NCBI RefSeq assembly: GCF_018991925.1
Contig: NW_024736071.1
Coordinates: 16,502,328-16,566,327 of the forward strand
Source of the DNA: Homarus americanus
Taxonomy: Eukaryota > Arthropoda > Malacostraca > Decapoda > Nephropidae
Direction: 5' to 3'
Length of the DNA stretch: 64,000 nt
The translations under genes were made by a program, and so were the position numbers. The notes beneath the pieces were generated by a model. The model did not search any database. It saw only the letters and a list, made by a program, of their open reading frames with translations, and was not told where the DNA came from. Of the stretch, positions 1 through 11,242 are shown piece by piece. Each line of letters begins with the position of its first letter. The stretch's first letter is position 1.

Positions 1-566
1 GGTGGTGGTGGTGAGGCTGTTGTTGTTGTTGGTTGTGGTGGTGGTGGTGGTGAGGCTGTTGTTGTTGGTGGTTGTGGTGGTGGTGGTGGTGGTGAGGCTG
101 TTGTTGTTGTTGGTTGTGGTGGTGGTGGTGGTGGTGGTGGTGGTGGGGCTGTTGTTGTTGTTGTTGGTTGTGGTGGTGGTGGTGGTGAGGCTGTTGTTGG
201 TGGTTGTGGTGGTGGTGGTGGTGGTGGTGGTGGTGGTGGTAGGGCTGTTGTTGTTGTTGGTTGTTGTGGTGGTGGTGGTGGTGGTGGTGAGGCTGTTGTT
301 GTTGTTGTTGGTTGTTGTGGTGGTGGTGGGTGAGGCTGTTGTTGTTGTTGGTTGTGGTGGTGGTGAGGCTGTTGTTGTTGGTGGTTGTGGTGGTGGTGGT
401 GGTGGTGGTGGTGAGGCTGCTGTTGTTGTTGGTTGTGGTGGTGGTGGTGGTGGTGGTGGTGGCTGTTGTTGGTGGTGGTGGTGGTGGTGGTGGTGGTGGT
501 GAGGCTGTTGTTGTTGTTGTGGTGGTGGTGGTGGTGGTGGTGAGGTTGTTGTTGTTGTTGTTGCTT
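1..566. repeat. GGT/GTT trinucleotide array
   Basis: Uninterrupted trinucleotide repeat alternating blocks of GGT with short GTT blocks, joined by GAGGCTGTT about a dozen times. This gives a higher-order unit of roughly 40-60 bases: (GGT)n, GAGGCT, (GTT)n, GGTTGT. It begins outside the window. Open frames here are poly-Val, poly-Leu or poly-Gly readings of the repeat and are not genes. Confidence 0.95.
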
Positions 567-823
567 ATTATGTCATTTATCACTCTTTTCTTTATTCCTG
601 TTTTAACTCGCTGTTCCCTCACCTTTAAACTCATATATTACGTTTTGAATATCATGTTGATTTGTTTTTGTCGGTTGAATAAAGGTCAAGAGGTCAATGT
701 AAAACTCAATGACCCAGAGGTTAATGGTAAGTGTTTGTGTCCAATGAATGGGAAGTTATCCTCCTGGGAGAACTTTACCACTTCATCAGCTGCGTGTGGA
801 CCTTAGGCATTGACCAAGGGCTT

Positions 824-940
824 TAACCAGAGACCCTTAACGTGAGTGGTAGGGGTAGGCGTTAACCAGAGACCCTTAATGTGAGGGCTAGGGGGCAGGC
901 ATTAACCAGAGACCCTTAACGTGAGTGGTTAGGGGGGCAG
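824..940. repeat. Three units of a ~39-bp tandem repeat
   Basis: Three direct copies, each starting with AACCAGAGACCCTTAA, followed by a GTGAG and a TAGGGG-rich portion. The copies differ by a few substitutions and G-run length. Confidence 0.85.
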
Positions 941-999
941 GCTATCTCTCCCCCAGTCCACACTCTTATAACCTTCACTAACCCATCACTACAGCTCCC

Positions 1000-3481
1000 C
1001 TGAGGCACACACTGAGGCCACACTGAGGCAGCCTGGGGGCACACTGGGGCACACTGGGGCACACACTGGGGCACACACTGGGGTACACACTGGGGCACAC
1101 ACTGGGGCACACTGGGGTGCACACTGGGGTACACACTGGGGGCACACACTGGGGTGCATGCTGGGGCCTGGGGTACACACTGGGGCTGCTGGGGTGCCTG
1201 GGGCACACACTGGGGCACCCACTGGGGTGCACACTGGGGCACACTGGGGCACACACTGGGGCACACACTGGGGTGCACTGGGGGTGCACACTGGGGCTGC
1301 TGGGGTGCACACTGGGGTGCACACTGGGGTGCACACTGGGGCACACACTGGGGTGCACACTGGGGTGCACTGCTGGGGCACACACTGGGGTGCACTGGGG
1401 CACACACTGGGGCACACACTGGGGCACACTGGGGTACACACTGGGGTGCACACTGAGGTGCACTGAGGTACACACTGGGGTACACACTGGGGTACACATG
1501 GGGTACACACTGAGGCACACCAGGGTACACACTGGGGCACACACACAGGGGTGCACACTGGGGTGCACTGGGGTACACACTGGGGCACACTGCTGGGGTA
1601 CACACTGGGGTGCACACTGGGGTACACACTGGGGGCACACACTGGGGTACACACTGGGGTACACACTGGGGTGCACACTGGGGTGCACACTGGGGTGCCT
1701 GGGTGCCACACTGGGGTGCACACTGGGGCACACATGGGGTGCACTGGGGTACACACTGGGGTGCACTGAACACACACTGGGGTGCCTGCTGGGGTGCCTG
1801 AGGGTGCACACTGGGGCACACACTGGGGTGCACACTGGGGTGCCACACCTGGGCACACACTGGGGTGCCTGCTGGGGTGCACACTGGGGTACACACTGGG
1901 GCACCTGAGGTACACTGGGGCACACTGGGGGTACCACTGGGTGCACACTGGGGCACACACAGGTACACTGCTGGTGCATGCACTGGGGCACACTGGGGCA
2001 CACACTGGGGTACACACTGAGTGCACTGGGGTACACACTGGGGCACACACTGGGGTGCACACTGGGGTGCACTGGGGTGCACTGGGGTGCACTGGGGTAC
2101 CTGCTGGGGCACACACTGGGCACTGGGGCCACACTGGGGCACACACGGGGGCACACACTGGGTACACCTGAGTGCACTGGGGTGCACACTGGGGTGCACA
2201 CTGGGGCACACACTGGGGTGCACAGGTGCACTGGGGTACACACTGGGGCCTACTGGGCACACACACTGGGAGGCACACACTGGGGCACACATGAGGGGCT
2301 GCATGGGGGGTGCTGAGGCACACCAGGTGCACACTGGGGCACACACTGGGAGGTACACACACACTGGGGTACACTGGGGCACACACTGAGGGCACATGAG
2401 GCGGTGCCTGGGGAAGGCTGCACTGAGGGACACACACACACACTGGGCACACTGGGGCCACACTGGGGTACACACTGAGGCACACACTGGGGTGCACTGA
2501 GCTGGGGTACACACTGGGGCACCTGGGCCTGGGGGGTACCTGGGGCACACACTGGGGTTGCAGGGGCACAGGTGCCACTGAGGCACACTGGGGCACACAC
2601 TGGGGGCACACACTGGGGCACACACTGGGGGGCACACTGAGCACACACTGGGGCACACACTGGGGTACACACACTGGGGGCACACACTGGGTACACTGGG
2701 GTACACATGGCCTGAACACACCTGAGGCACCACAGGTGCACAGGGACACACTTAGGTACACTGGGGTGCACTGGGGCTACACTGGGGTTTAGGTGCACAC
2801 TAGGTGCACTGGGCTTTGCTAGAGAACTGCCTGGGGGCACACACTGAGGGGCACACACTGGGGTGCACACTGGGTGCCTGGAGGCACACACACTTTGAGG
2901 GCACACACTGGGGCACACACTGGGGCACACACTGGGGCACACTGGGGTACACTGCTGGGGCACCACACTGGGTACACACTGGGGCACACACTGGGGCACA
3001 CACTGAGGCACACAGGGGCGCCTGCTGAGGTACACACTGAGGCACACACTGGGCACACTGGGGGCACACACTGGGGTGCAGGGCACACACTGGGGTACAC
3101 ACTGGGGCACACACTGGGGCACACACTGGGGGCACATGGGGCACACCTGGGGTGCACCTCAGGGGCACACACTGGGGCACACACTGGGGTACACTGAGGT
3201 ACACACTGGGGTACACTGGGGCACACACTGGGCACACACACTGGGGCACACACTGGGGTACACACTGGGGTGCACACTGAGGCACACACTGAGGCACACA
3301 CTGGAGGCACACACTGGGGCACACACTGGGCACACACTGGGGCACACACTGGGGGCACACTGGGGCACACTGGGGTACAGGGGGTACACACTGAGGCACA
3401 CACTGAGGCACACACTGAGGCACACACTGAGGCACACACTGAGGTACACACTGAGGTACACACTGAGGTACACACTGAGGC
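1000..3481. repeat. 2.5 kb minisatellite, ~12-bp unit CACACTGGGGYA
   Basis: About two hundred units of CACACTGGGG followed by TA, CA or TG, with single-base slips that change the local period. The right end is more homogeneous and uses CACACTGAGG. Long Cys/Pro/Val-rich frames on the minus strand and Trp/Gly/His-rich frames on the plus strand exist in several phases because the unit lacks stops. None has a splice or start context that suggests a gene. Confidence 0.95.
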
Positions 3482-3543
3482 CTATTGATTCCATAGTGAG
3501 AATCCCAAAGGTCAGGTGATGGTTCGTTACCTCTGCTGCCCTC

Positions 3544-3606
3544 TGTTACTGTACCGTGTGTTGTTACTGTACCGTGTTGTTACTGTACCGTGTTGTTACT
3601 GTACCT
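3544..3606. repeat. Short tandem repeat, unit TGTTACTGTACCG
   Basis: Four near-identical copies of GTTACTGTACCGTGT-type units. The TGTTACTG core reappears in the 16-bp satellite about 100 bases downstream. Confidence 0.85.
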
Positions 3607-3679
3607 GAGGTGACATCCATGAACACTTTATATTAATTATGTCACCTAACTAATGTCAAGAGATTGTATCTAGTTCAGG

Positions 3680-3681
<2 letters not shown>

Positions 3682-3717
<36 letters not shown>

Positions 3718-4028
3718 GCTCCCTGGTGTTACTGCTCTCTGGTGTTACTGCGCCCTGGTGTTACTGCTCCCTGGTGTTACTGCTCCCTGGTGTTACTGCT
3801 CCCTGGTGTTACTGCGCCCTGGTGTTACTGCGCCCTGGTGTTACTGCGCCCTGGTGTTACTGCTCCCTGGTGTTACTGCTCCCTGGTGTTACTGCGCCCT
3901 GGTGTTACTGCGCCCTGGTGTTACTGCGCCCTGGTGTTACTGCTCCCTGGTGTTACTGCGCCCTGGTGTTACTGCGCCCTGGTGTTACTGCTCCCTGGTG
4001 TTACTGCGCCCTGGTGTTACTGCTCCCT
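3682..4028. repeat. GT run followed by 16-bp minisatellite TGTTACTGCKCCCTGG
   Basis: A (GT)15 run leads directly into about 20 exact-length 16-bp units, TGTTACTGCTCCCTGG or TGTTACTGCGCCCTGG. The only common variable position is T/G inside CKCC, so the array is a two-letter string of unit types. All three plus frames stay open as a result. Confidence 0.95.
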
Positions 4029-4151
4029 CATGATCAATAATACCGCCAGACCCCAGACCTCGTGACGTCACCACCGCAGTATTACCCCGGCTTGGTTGAG
4101 GCGTAAAAATCGACCCTCGATCGATCCCAAACCACGAGTCCTTCTCATTCC

Positions 4152-4218
4152 TGTAACTCACCTGCAACTCGCCTGTAACTCACCTGTAGCTCGCTTGTAA
4201 CTCACCTGTCACTCACCT
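4152..4218. repeat. 10/11-bp repeat, unit CTGTAACTCAC
   Basis: Six or seven consecutive imperfect copies of ACCTGTAACTC with changes at one or two positions. Confidence 0.7.
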
Positions 4219-4331
4219 AAGCGCAGTGAATACAATAATAAGGAGGCTGAATCGTAGGGGAAATAAAAATTGTTAATAAAAATTGAAATAAAAATCCCTG
4301 GAACTGTGTGATGAAAACTTTTATGTCAACA

Positions 4332-4396
4332 TTTGGCGGGAAATTCTCCTCACAAGGGCGAGTGTTTGTTTACTTTCTGGCTCTGGTGTGACGTCA
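4332..4396. promoter_or_regulatory. Perfect E2F-type site plus CRE-type palindrome
   Basis: TTTGGCGGGAAA (4332-4343) matches the E2F consensus. TGACGTCA (4389-4396) is a full CRE palindrome 45 bases downstream. No coding exon was recognised nearby on either strand, so this is either an orphan match or the promoter of a gene whose exons were not detected. Confidence 0.3.
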
Positions 4397-4457
4397 CTGT
4401 CTCCACACACTGTATCTAAAGTCATTTTCTCTCTGTTTTATCATGGCTGGTGAAGTC

Positions 4458-4655
4458 ATGGTATTTTTCCATCCAGTTGACAGTCTTAGGTCACTTTCTC
4501 CGTCCACTTGACAGGAATGTGGTATTTTTTTCCGTCCAATTGACAAAGATGGGGGTATTTATTTCCGTGCATTTGACAAAATTGCCTGGGTTTTTTTTTT
4601 CTCAAGTTGATAGAATTGTGGCTGTTTTTTCATCCAGCTGACAGAATGCTCGTAA
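4458..4655. repeat. Degenerate ~37-bp tandem repeat
   Basis: Five to six diverged copies of a unit containing TTTTTCCGTCCAGTTGACA and a GAATGTGGTAT-like segment. Divergence is much higher than in the flanking satellites, which suggests an older array. Confidence 0.65.
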
Positions 4656-4659
4656 GTTT

Positions 4660-5156
4660 GTGTCATATGTGTCAAGGTAACATCGTTATATCTTTTCTTT
4701 GTTGCCATTTACTTAAAAAAAAATCTTTCACACGACGTAACACTGTTGATGTAGAAAATGGCTCCCATAGGCATGAAGGTGTGGATACAGTTCATTATGT
4801 ACTAAGCCAAGAGTTCTGAACCTTGAGTCCATGTACCCCGAGTGAGTACATGAGATACAGTCCCGTTCACTAGTTTATTTACAGGGGCTCGTCAGGTTTT
4901 GTTTACAGTCGACAGAAGGAAACTAGCAATAGTAAACACACTATGGAATCAAAGGAAAACAAATATCTCAATGTAATGATAATAATAGTAATAAATCTAA
5001 ATAATCATCCCGAGACTCTACACAACAGACCGACTCTCTCTTCGTCGGCACGGGTGAAGGTGACTCACTACAGGAGCGTGAAAAAGACACGAACTGTGTA
5101 CCTGAGAGAGTCACCTGTCCGTTTGTCTGTCATGAGTCACTGCCAAGGTGTTTTTT

Positions 5157-5193
<37 letters not shown>

Positions 5194-5384
5194 ACTTTCG
5201 TTTGTAATGACGATAAAACACGGTTAATTATACAGTTATTAAACATAACTCAGACATATCATTGGAGTAGTATACAATATTATAGATAATCCGATTAACA
5301 CGTTTATTAACCAAGGAACTTTTTGTTAAAACTCACCCAATGGATATATTTAACTAAACCAAAATACATATTAATATTACCTCG
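4660..5384. other. Unique AT-rich spacer
   Basis: No gene recognised. The only structured element is a (GT)n run at about 5159-5191. Confidence 0.6.
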
Positions 5385-5816
5385 TACTCCACTACGACTA
5401 CCTGTTACTACCACTAATACCACAAGTACCTGTATAAATACCTGTGTTACTCCTGCTACCACTATTTACCACTACCAATGCCATTAAGGTGATTGCCACT
5501 AGCTGTAATTACGAGCGCAGGTAATTCTTATAACCACTACCACTACCTATAATGGTACTCTCATTCTCACTGCTAATTGCCACTACCCTAACCACCATTA
5601 TAACCATCGATGCATTACTATAAATATCACTACCACTATACAACTACTATCACCACAACTACCAACACTTCTACCACCATTACCACAACCATCAGCACTA
5701 CCACCACCATTACCACCACCACTACTACCACTATTACCATAACTAACCACCACTACTACCGTCATAACCAGAACCACCACCACTACCACATCCACCACCA
5801 CTACTACCACAACCAC
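5385..5816. repeat. Imperfect ACC/ACT trinucleotide tract
   Basis: Diverged (TAC CAC)n with frequent ATT, GCC and AAC triplets, becoming purer toward 5700-5815. Thr/His frames on the plus strand and Val/Gly frames on the minus strand are repeat translations. Confidence 0.85.
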
Positions 5817-5892
5817 TCTCAAAGACCCTGAGAGGAAGTAGCTAGTTCAGTGGTTCCTATACCGTCCGGGAAGTAGAGTAGCGTGTTAGTTT

Positions 5893-6290
5893 AGGAGAGG
5901 AGAGGAGGAGAGGGAGAGGAGGAGGAGGGAGGGAGGAGGGAGAGGGTGGAGGAGGGAGGAGGAGGGAGAGGAGGAGGAGAGGGAGGAGGGAGGAGGGAGA
6001 GGGAGAGGAGGAGAGGGAGGAGAGGGAGAGAGAGGAGGAGGGAGAGGAGAGGAAGACATGGTAAAGAGATTGATATTGATGGAAAAGAGGAGAGGAAAGA
6101 GAAAAAAGATGGGAGAGAGAGAGACTGTCAGGAAAATGGTGCAAGAAAGGAAAGAACAGAAAGGGAGGAGAGCCTTGAAGAGGAGAGTGAGAAGTCAGGG
6201 AGATCTGGTAAGGAACCAGGAAGAGTAAGGGAGAGTGAGAGACGGCCAGGGAGGGAGTAGGGGAGAGTGAGAGACGGCCAGGGAGAGTAA
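5893..6290. repeat. GGA/GAG polypurine tract with short duplications
   Basis: Almost pure purine on the plus strand from 5893 to about 6052, then a decayed GA-rich section. It ends in two copies of GAGAGTGAGAGACGGCCAGG at about 6231-6285. Confidence 0.85.
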
Positions 6291-6461
6291 GGAGAGTGCG
6301 TGAAGGTGTGGCGTGATGGCTGTGTTAGAGGCAGTAGGATGTAAATAGCTTCGACACCATTGATTATTTCTTCAGCCCTGTATGTCACCCCGATGTGTGT
6401 GTGGGGGGGGGTGACTGAGAGAAAGTTGACTAATTTAAGAAAATGCTATAGTGCTGTCCTA

Positions 6462-6462
6462 C

Positions 6463-6514
<52 letters not shown>

Positions 6515-6629
6515 ATGTACACAATGGTGGAGTGTCAGCACTAGGTCACCTCTCTGTTGTATCTCTGTTGGTGTCAAACTTTAACACTGTGAGGCTGTTC
6601 TGGGTCACTGGGTCATGCATCTCGTTACT

Positions 6630-6671
<42 letters not shown>
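6462..6671. repeat. (CT)n and (CA)n microsatellites
   Basis: A CT run at 6462-6511 and a CA run at 6631-6671, separated by about 120 unique bases. Confidence 0.95.
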
Positions 6672-6673
<2 letters not shown>

Positions 6674-6701
6674 GGAAGTCATTATTCAGAATTATAAATA
6701 T

Positions 6702-6772
6702 ACAATAAAACCTCTATTTAACGGGACTATAGAGAGAAAAGTCTGTTATATCGAGGGTCACTTAGATGTTAA
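6702..6772 (+). mobile_element. Fragment of the CAGT...ACTG (pogo/Tc1-like) MITE family
   Basis: Matches the left half of the family: AAACCTCTATTTAACGG, then GTCTGTTATATCGAGGGTC. No right terminus is present. It sits 26 bases before the telomere-like block. Confidence 0.6.
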
Positions 6773-6797
6773 ACCTTCCTGAAAACAAAATTATTCA

Positions 6798-7041
6798 CCT
6801 AACCTAACCTAACCTAACCTAACCCAACCTAACCTAACCTAACCTAACCTAACCCAACCTAACCTAACCTAACCTAACCTAACCTAACCTAACCTAACCT
6901 AACCTAACCTAACCTAACCTAACCTATAACCTAACCTAACCTAACCTAACCTAACCTAACCTAACCTAACCTAACCTAACCTAACCTAACCTAACCTAAC
7001 CTAACCTAACCTAACCTAACCTAACCTAACCTAACCTAACC
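6798..7041 (-). repeat. Interstitial telomere-type block (CCTAA)n / (TTAGG)n
   Basis: About 48 units of AACCT on the plus strand with only three deviant units (two AACCC, one with an inserted TAT). TTAGG is the canonical arthropod telomere repeat. Its position inside ordinary DNA makes it an interstitial block, not a chromosome end. Confidence 0.95.
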
Positions 7042-7280
7042 CAAAGTTCATATATTTTTTTCCCTCACCAAAAATAATTCCCCAACAACAAAAGTCATCT
7101 TTTGTTTTTATCTCTGAACCAACTTTTGTGCCATCCCCCCTCCTCCTTGACGTCACAACCCGGCCATAAAGTCCCCAGTATATTGCTCTAAACTTCCCTG
7201 CTGGTCATATACTGCGCCTGTATGGACACGGGGAACGGCGGACTACACGGTGGCACATAGTCCTAGAATAGTCTTTACTG

Positions 7281-7333
<53 letters not shown>

Positions 7334-8738
7334 ACAACAACAACCTGAACAAGATCACTTTAACACACACGACTCCCACCTAACCTAACCTACCTTGACC
7401 TTAACTTACCTGTTGACATATTAAACTAAGCCAATAATAATATATATGGTAGATGATATATAAAGTATATTACGCCATGTTAAGAGTTCCTTTACACACC
7501 ACTAGCTGTCAATACCTCATTAATGGTGTGACAACGTGACCTTCAACTTGATGATGTGACCTCCAACGACGTGTGGGAGAGAGAGAGAGAGAGAGAGCTA
7601 CCTACCATGCTAACAGAGAGAATAACAAATGAGTTACCTGTAATATTTTGTTTTTACACCAGACCACAAAGAGCATAATTACCAAGCTTTAGTCCTGGAG
7701 TTTTACTGATGGGAGGTGATGGGAGGTGATGGGAGAGATGGTAGGTGATGGGAGAGTTAGAGTAGGTTGTGACAAGGTTAGGTTACGTTAGGTTACGTTA
7801 GGTTACGTTAGGTTACGTTAGGAAAACAATTACTCTTCATCTTATAACGCTTGATCTGTGTCTTATAGTAAACACTGTCATTATTACTACAGTTAACGTT
7901 AAATATAATCTATAGACAGAAACTGTATCTCTTTATCCACTCAGCCTCCCTGTCGACTGTAATGATAGTGACTGGTGGCGATGACTGGATTATCAGCGGC
8001 AGTTTAAGGTAGTTTGATGTAGTTAGTGATATTTGATGGGCTGTTAATGATTGTTAGCGAGAGTTTAGAGGTTGTGTATGTAAGGGTAGGTCATAGGTTA
8101 AGTTAGGTTAGGTTAGGTGAATTGTTTGCCAGGGATTTTGAATTTAATTTTGATTTTTTTGTACTTGAAAAGGACGGATTGATGTGAGTAGAGCGAGTGG
8201 AGGCGTCTATGTGTGTGTGTCAGTCAGTAATCTGTAACTCATAAAAATGTTCCTAAAACACTATTCACGTCCCTTTGATCTTTACTAATAACAAAGTCAA
8301 CACACGACTCCCACCTTCTCCCGTATATAAGTTATTCCTGCATTACTGATCTTCCCTTCCTTGACAATACCAACACGCTGTACTTCATTTTCTGTCGATC
8401 ATAAAACATTATTTCCTTTTTTATTCATCCTTCTCTAGCCTCATTTCCCTCCACCCCGGTACTGCCTCATATGCCGCTCTGTGTTGGAAAGTTCTCACTG
8501 CCTCACCATTCATCTCTGGAACATTGATCCTCACTTGACTACCTCACGATTTTTTTACTTTTCTCTCAGTGGCTCCTGTGTGTGTGTGTGTGTGTGTGTG
8601 TGTACAGTAGGCGAGGTCTCTTGTCGTCTGAGCTGCTACAGGAAGTGTGTCAGAAGGGTGCCCACTGCCTTTTAATTAACCAACTGGGTGCCTCTACCAA
8701 CCTATATACTGCTTCTGAGTCTAAGGTTCTGTGTAGGA

Positions 8739-8747
<9 letters not shown>
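7042..8747. other. Intergenic spacer with short repeats
   Basis: No gene recognised. It contains (TC)n at 7287-7324, (GA)n at 7576-7597, four copies of GATGGGAGGT at about 7708-7750, a short TTAGG run near 8101 and (GT)n at 8577-8603. Confidence 0.6.
7773..7821. repeat. 10-bp variant telomeric array TTAGGTTACG
   Basis: Four to five perfect copies of TTAGGTTACG, i.e. telomere units alternating with a G-to-C variant unit, amplified as a dimer. Confidence 0.85.
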
Positions 8748-8802
<55 letters not shown>

Positions 8803-8932
8803 TTCTGCCAACATAAATGACAGACTAGTTACCTCCTGACAGTATGGTGTGGCAGCCAATCAGGTGATACTTTTGGCGGCTGATAATTACACTCTGGTAC
8901 CGCCCTACCTCTCTCTCTCTCTCTCTCTCTCT
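8748..8932. repeat. (CT)n microsatellites
   Basis: CT runs at 8748-8800 and 8911-8932 on either side of a CCAATCAGG-containing segment at about 8856. Confidence 0.9.
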
Positions 8933-9004
8933 ACCGACAACACCTGTTCTTGTGAGTGTTGAAGCTGATGGTGGTGAGGTAATGAACTATCCTCAATATT
9001 GCTA

Positions 9005-9106
9005 CAGTGAAACCTCCATTTAACGGACTTCTCTTTTCATCTAACGGACCCTCGATATAGTGGGCTTTCCTTTCGTTATAATCCGTTAAATAGAAGTTTC
9101 TATGTA
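9005..9106 (+). mobile_element. MITE copy, CAGT...ACTG family
   Basis: Starts TA-CAGTGAAACCTCCATTTAACGG. It contains the internal CTAACGGACCCTCGATATAG segment and ends near TCCGTTAAATAGAAGTTTC. The right terminal ACTG is decayed. Confidence 0.7.
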
Positions 9107-9114
9107 CTATATAA

Positions 9115-9166
9115 TGTTAGGTTAGGTTAAGTTAGGTTAGGTTAGGTTAGGTTAGGTTAGGTTAGG
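9115..9166 (+). repeat. Short TTAGG block
   Basis: About ten TTAGG units with one TTAAG variant, immediately 3' of a MITE copy. Confidence 0.9.
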
Positions 9167-9415
9167 AGTGTTGATCTGTGGGAAACACTTGGGTGGGTTT
9201 AATGTTGACTGATCTGTGACCTTTCGTGACCTTTTCTGACCTTTCAGGTATGACCAGAACACTGAAAACTACCACGATCATGTAGATACAATTTATATTT
9301 AGTACTCTAGATATTGTAACAAGATTCTCGGCGATATATTGTTCTTGGGCCTTAAGGAATGAACAAATAACAGCGATTCTTGTGTTCAATAATGTTATTT
9401 CCGTAATTAATTTCG

Positions 9416-9592
9416 TCCAATCAAAAAAGAAGAACACTGGCTAATAACATTCAACCAATCAAAGAACGACGATGACTTGGCTGTTGGTAATCTCCTCCAA
9501 TCATCAGACGCCACCTCACTGTGGAGCTCAAATTTCCATCCAAATCATCACGCGGCAACGACTTCGGGCGGCGAGGACAGCCAACCAATCAG
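9416..9592. promoter_or_regulatory. Cluster of four CCAATCA boxes
   Basis: CCAATCA occurs at about 9418, 9455, 9499 and 9585, spaced 37-86 bases apart on the same strand, as in NF-Y-bound promoters. A donor-like CAGGTGTAAGT follows at 9590. No downstream coding exon could be recognised. Confidence 0.25.
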
Positions 9593-10373
9593 GTGTAAGT
9601 GACTTAAAGGATTGTCGGGGAAGGATTCAGAAGAGACGCAGATGTGGCAACGTTGTAGAGGAAATAAACAAGAGAAGATCGTTTGAGTGTTGTCACAGAA
9701 TTTGAGACGAAAGAGATCGCTTAAGTGTCAACTCAGCACGAAGGGAAAAAAGGAAAAGCGCTCAAGTGTTATTTATGAATTTAAGTGAAAGAGAGCGTGT
9801 GTAGAAAGAGCAAAATACAGGTGGTCTAGGGTTTACCTGTGTTGACTGCCCCTCTCTCTCTCAGGGGCTTATATACCACAAGTGCTACAGGAACTACTTC
9901 ATTAATGTCTGTGTGTATTAGGAATTTGTATTAGTCTATGACACTCACTGACACTCTCTGATCATCTCCCTGACACCCCGAGACACCCTGACACCCTCTG
10001 AACATCTTTTTAACACCCTGACACCCCCAGACACCCCACTGACCCTCCTCTTTGACACCCCTTATACTCAGTGGGGTTATGGGTCACCTGGGTGGACTAA
10101 GGGTTACTCGGGGCTCGAACCAACGACTCTTAATTTACTTTAATATCCAGGTTCTAGGAGTAACCAAACAAAAAGAAAAGTCAAGGGAATAAAAATAAAT
10201 TAAGTAAACTTTAAGAATGCTTGTTACAATACTAAATGAAGAAATAAGATGGGCTTGAACAAATAATAACAGTTAAAGCCTTAACAGCCTTCTCACCTGG
10301 ATATGAAATGTTTACCCAAATATTATTATGAATTTACGAATTATTTATAAAGAATCATTAGTATAGACAGTGA
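9593..10373. other. Spacer with a degenerate GACACCCTCTGA repeat
   Basis: No gene recognised. 9935-10065 holds about ten diverged copies of TGACACCCTC. A minus-strand GGTTCGAGCCCC at about 10105-10116 resembles a tRNA B box, but no A box is found next to it. Confidence 0.5.
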
Positions 10374-10550
10374 TGTTTATGTAAGTATGAGTTGAATGGT
10401 TATGTAAGTATGAGTTGAATGTTTATGTAAGTATGAGTTGAATGTTTATGTAAGTATGAGTTGAATGTTTATGTAAGTATGAGTTGAATGTTTATGTAAG
10501 TATGAGTTGAATGTTTATGTAAGTATGAGTTGAATGTTTATGTAAGTATG
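10374..10550. repeat. 23-bp tandem repeat, eight copies
   Basis: Nearly perfect copies of TGTTTATGTAAGTATGAGTT plus GAA. Only the first two boundaries differ. Confidence 0.95.
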
Positions 10551-11197
10551 ATGTCCAGTTGTGACCAAAATCCCCTGGACATCTTTTGATAATGTGTGAT
10601 ATTATTTAAGAGTAATTTTGTAAATTTGATCTAAACATTATTTTTTTCGTGTTATTATATTGTGTTTATGTTGTTGTTTTTATTATTTGTAAGAAGAGCC
10701 ACGATTGGTGTTTGCATTGAAAGAGGTGTTCCCATTGGTGTATGATGGAACCCTTCCACCCAGTCACGTGTCTTCATCCTAATTTTCCTCTTCCCATTTC
10801 TTCCCATTTCTTCCCATTTCTTCCCATTCCTCCTCCTCTTCCTCCTCCTCCTCTTCTCCTCCTCCCTCCTCCTCCCCCCCCTCCTCCTCGGTGCAGTGAG
10901 CCTAATGTTATTGGTTCTTTCTTGTGTAGAAATATGTTTCCCAGGATAACCATTACTCTTGTTTAAAGTTGACCGCACAGGACGAACAACATCACCTTTT
11001 TATTCTTAAGTATAACCAATATGGCGCGTCACTGTCTTGGCCCAGGTGTTTATGTTTGTACTTGTTTTCATTTTGTGTGAGTGTTCGCTGACCGACTGTT
11101 GTACTTATCCATAAATTCTGTAGTGTTAAAATTATGAAATAAAATATTGCATTATCGGTAATTTACCTGACTTAACCCAGTCTAATTAAGTATCCCT

Positions 11198-11242
<45 letters not shown>

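Noticed and set aside
916..2761. Long Cys/Pro/Val-rich minus-strand open frames (up to 611 codons) resembling keratin-associated or metal-binding proteins
   Set aside because: They are translations of the 12-bp minisatellite, open in several frames at once, with no start or splice context and no unique sequence.
5610..5831. Thr/His-rich frames as antifreeze- or mucin-like proteins
   Set aside because: Direct translation of the imperfect ACC/ACT tract, with complementary frames open on the other strand.
6798..7041. True chromosome end
   Set aside because: The block is flanked on both sides by long ordinary sequence and is only 244 bases.
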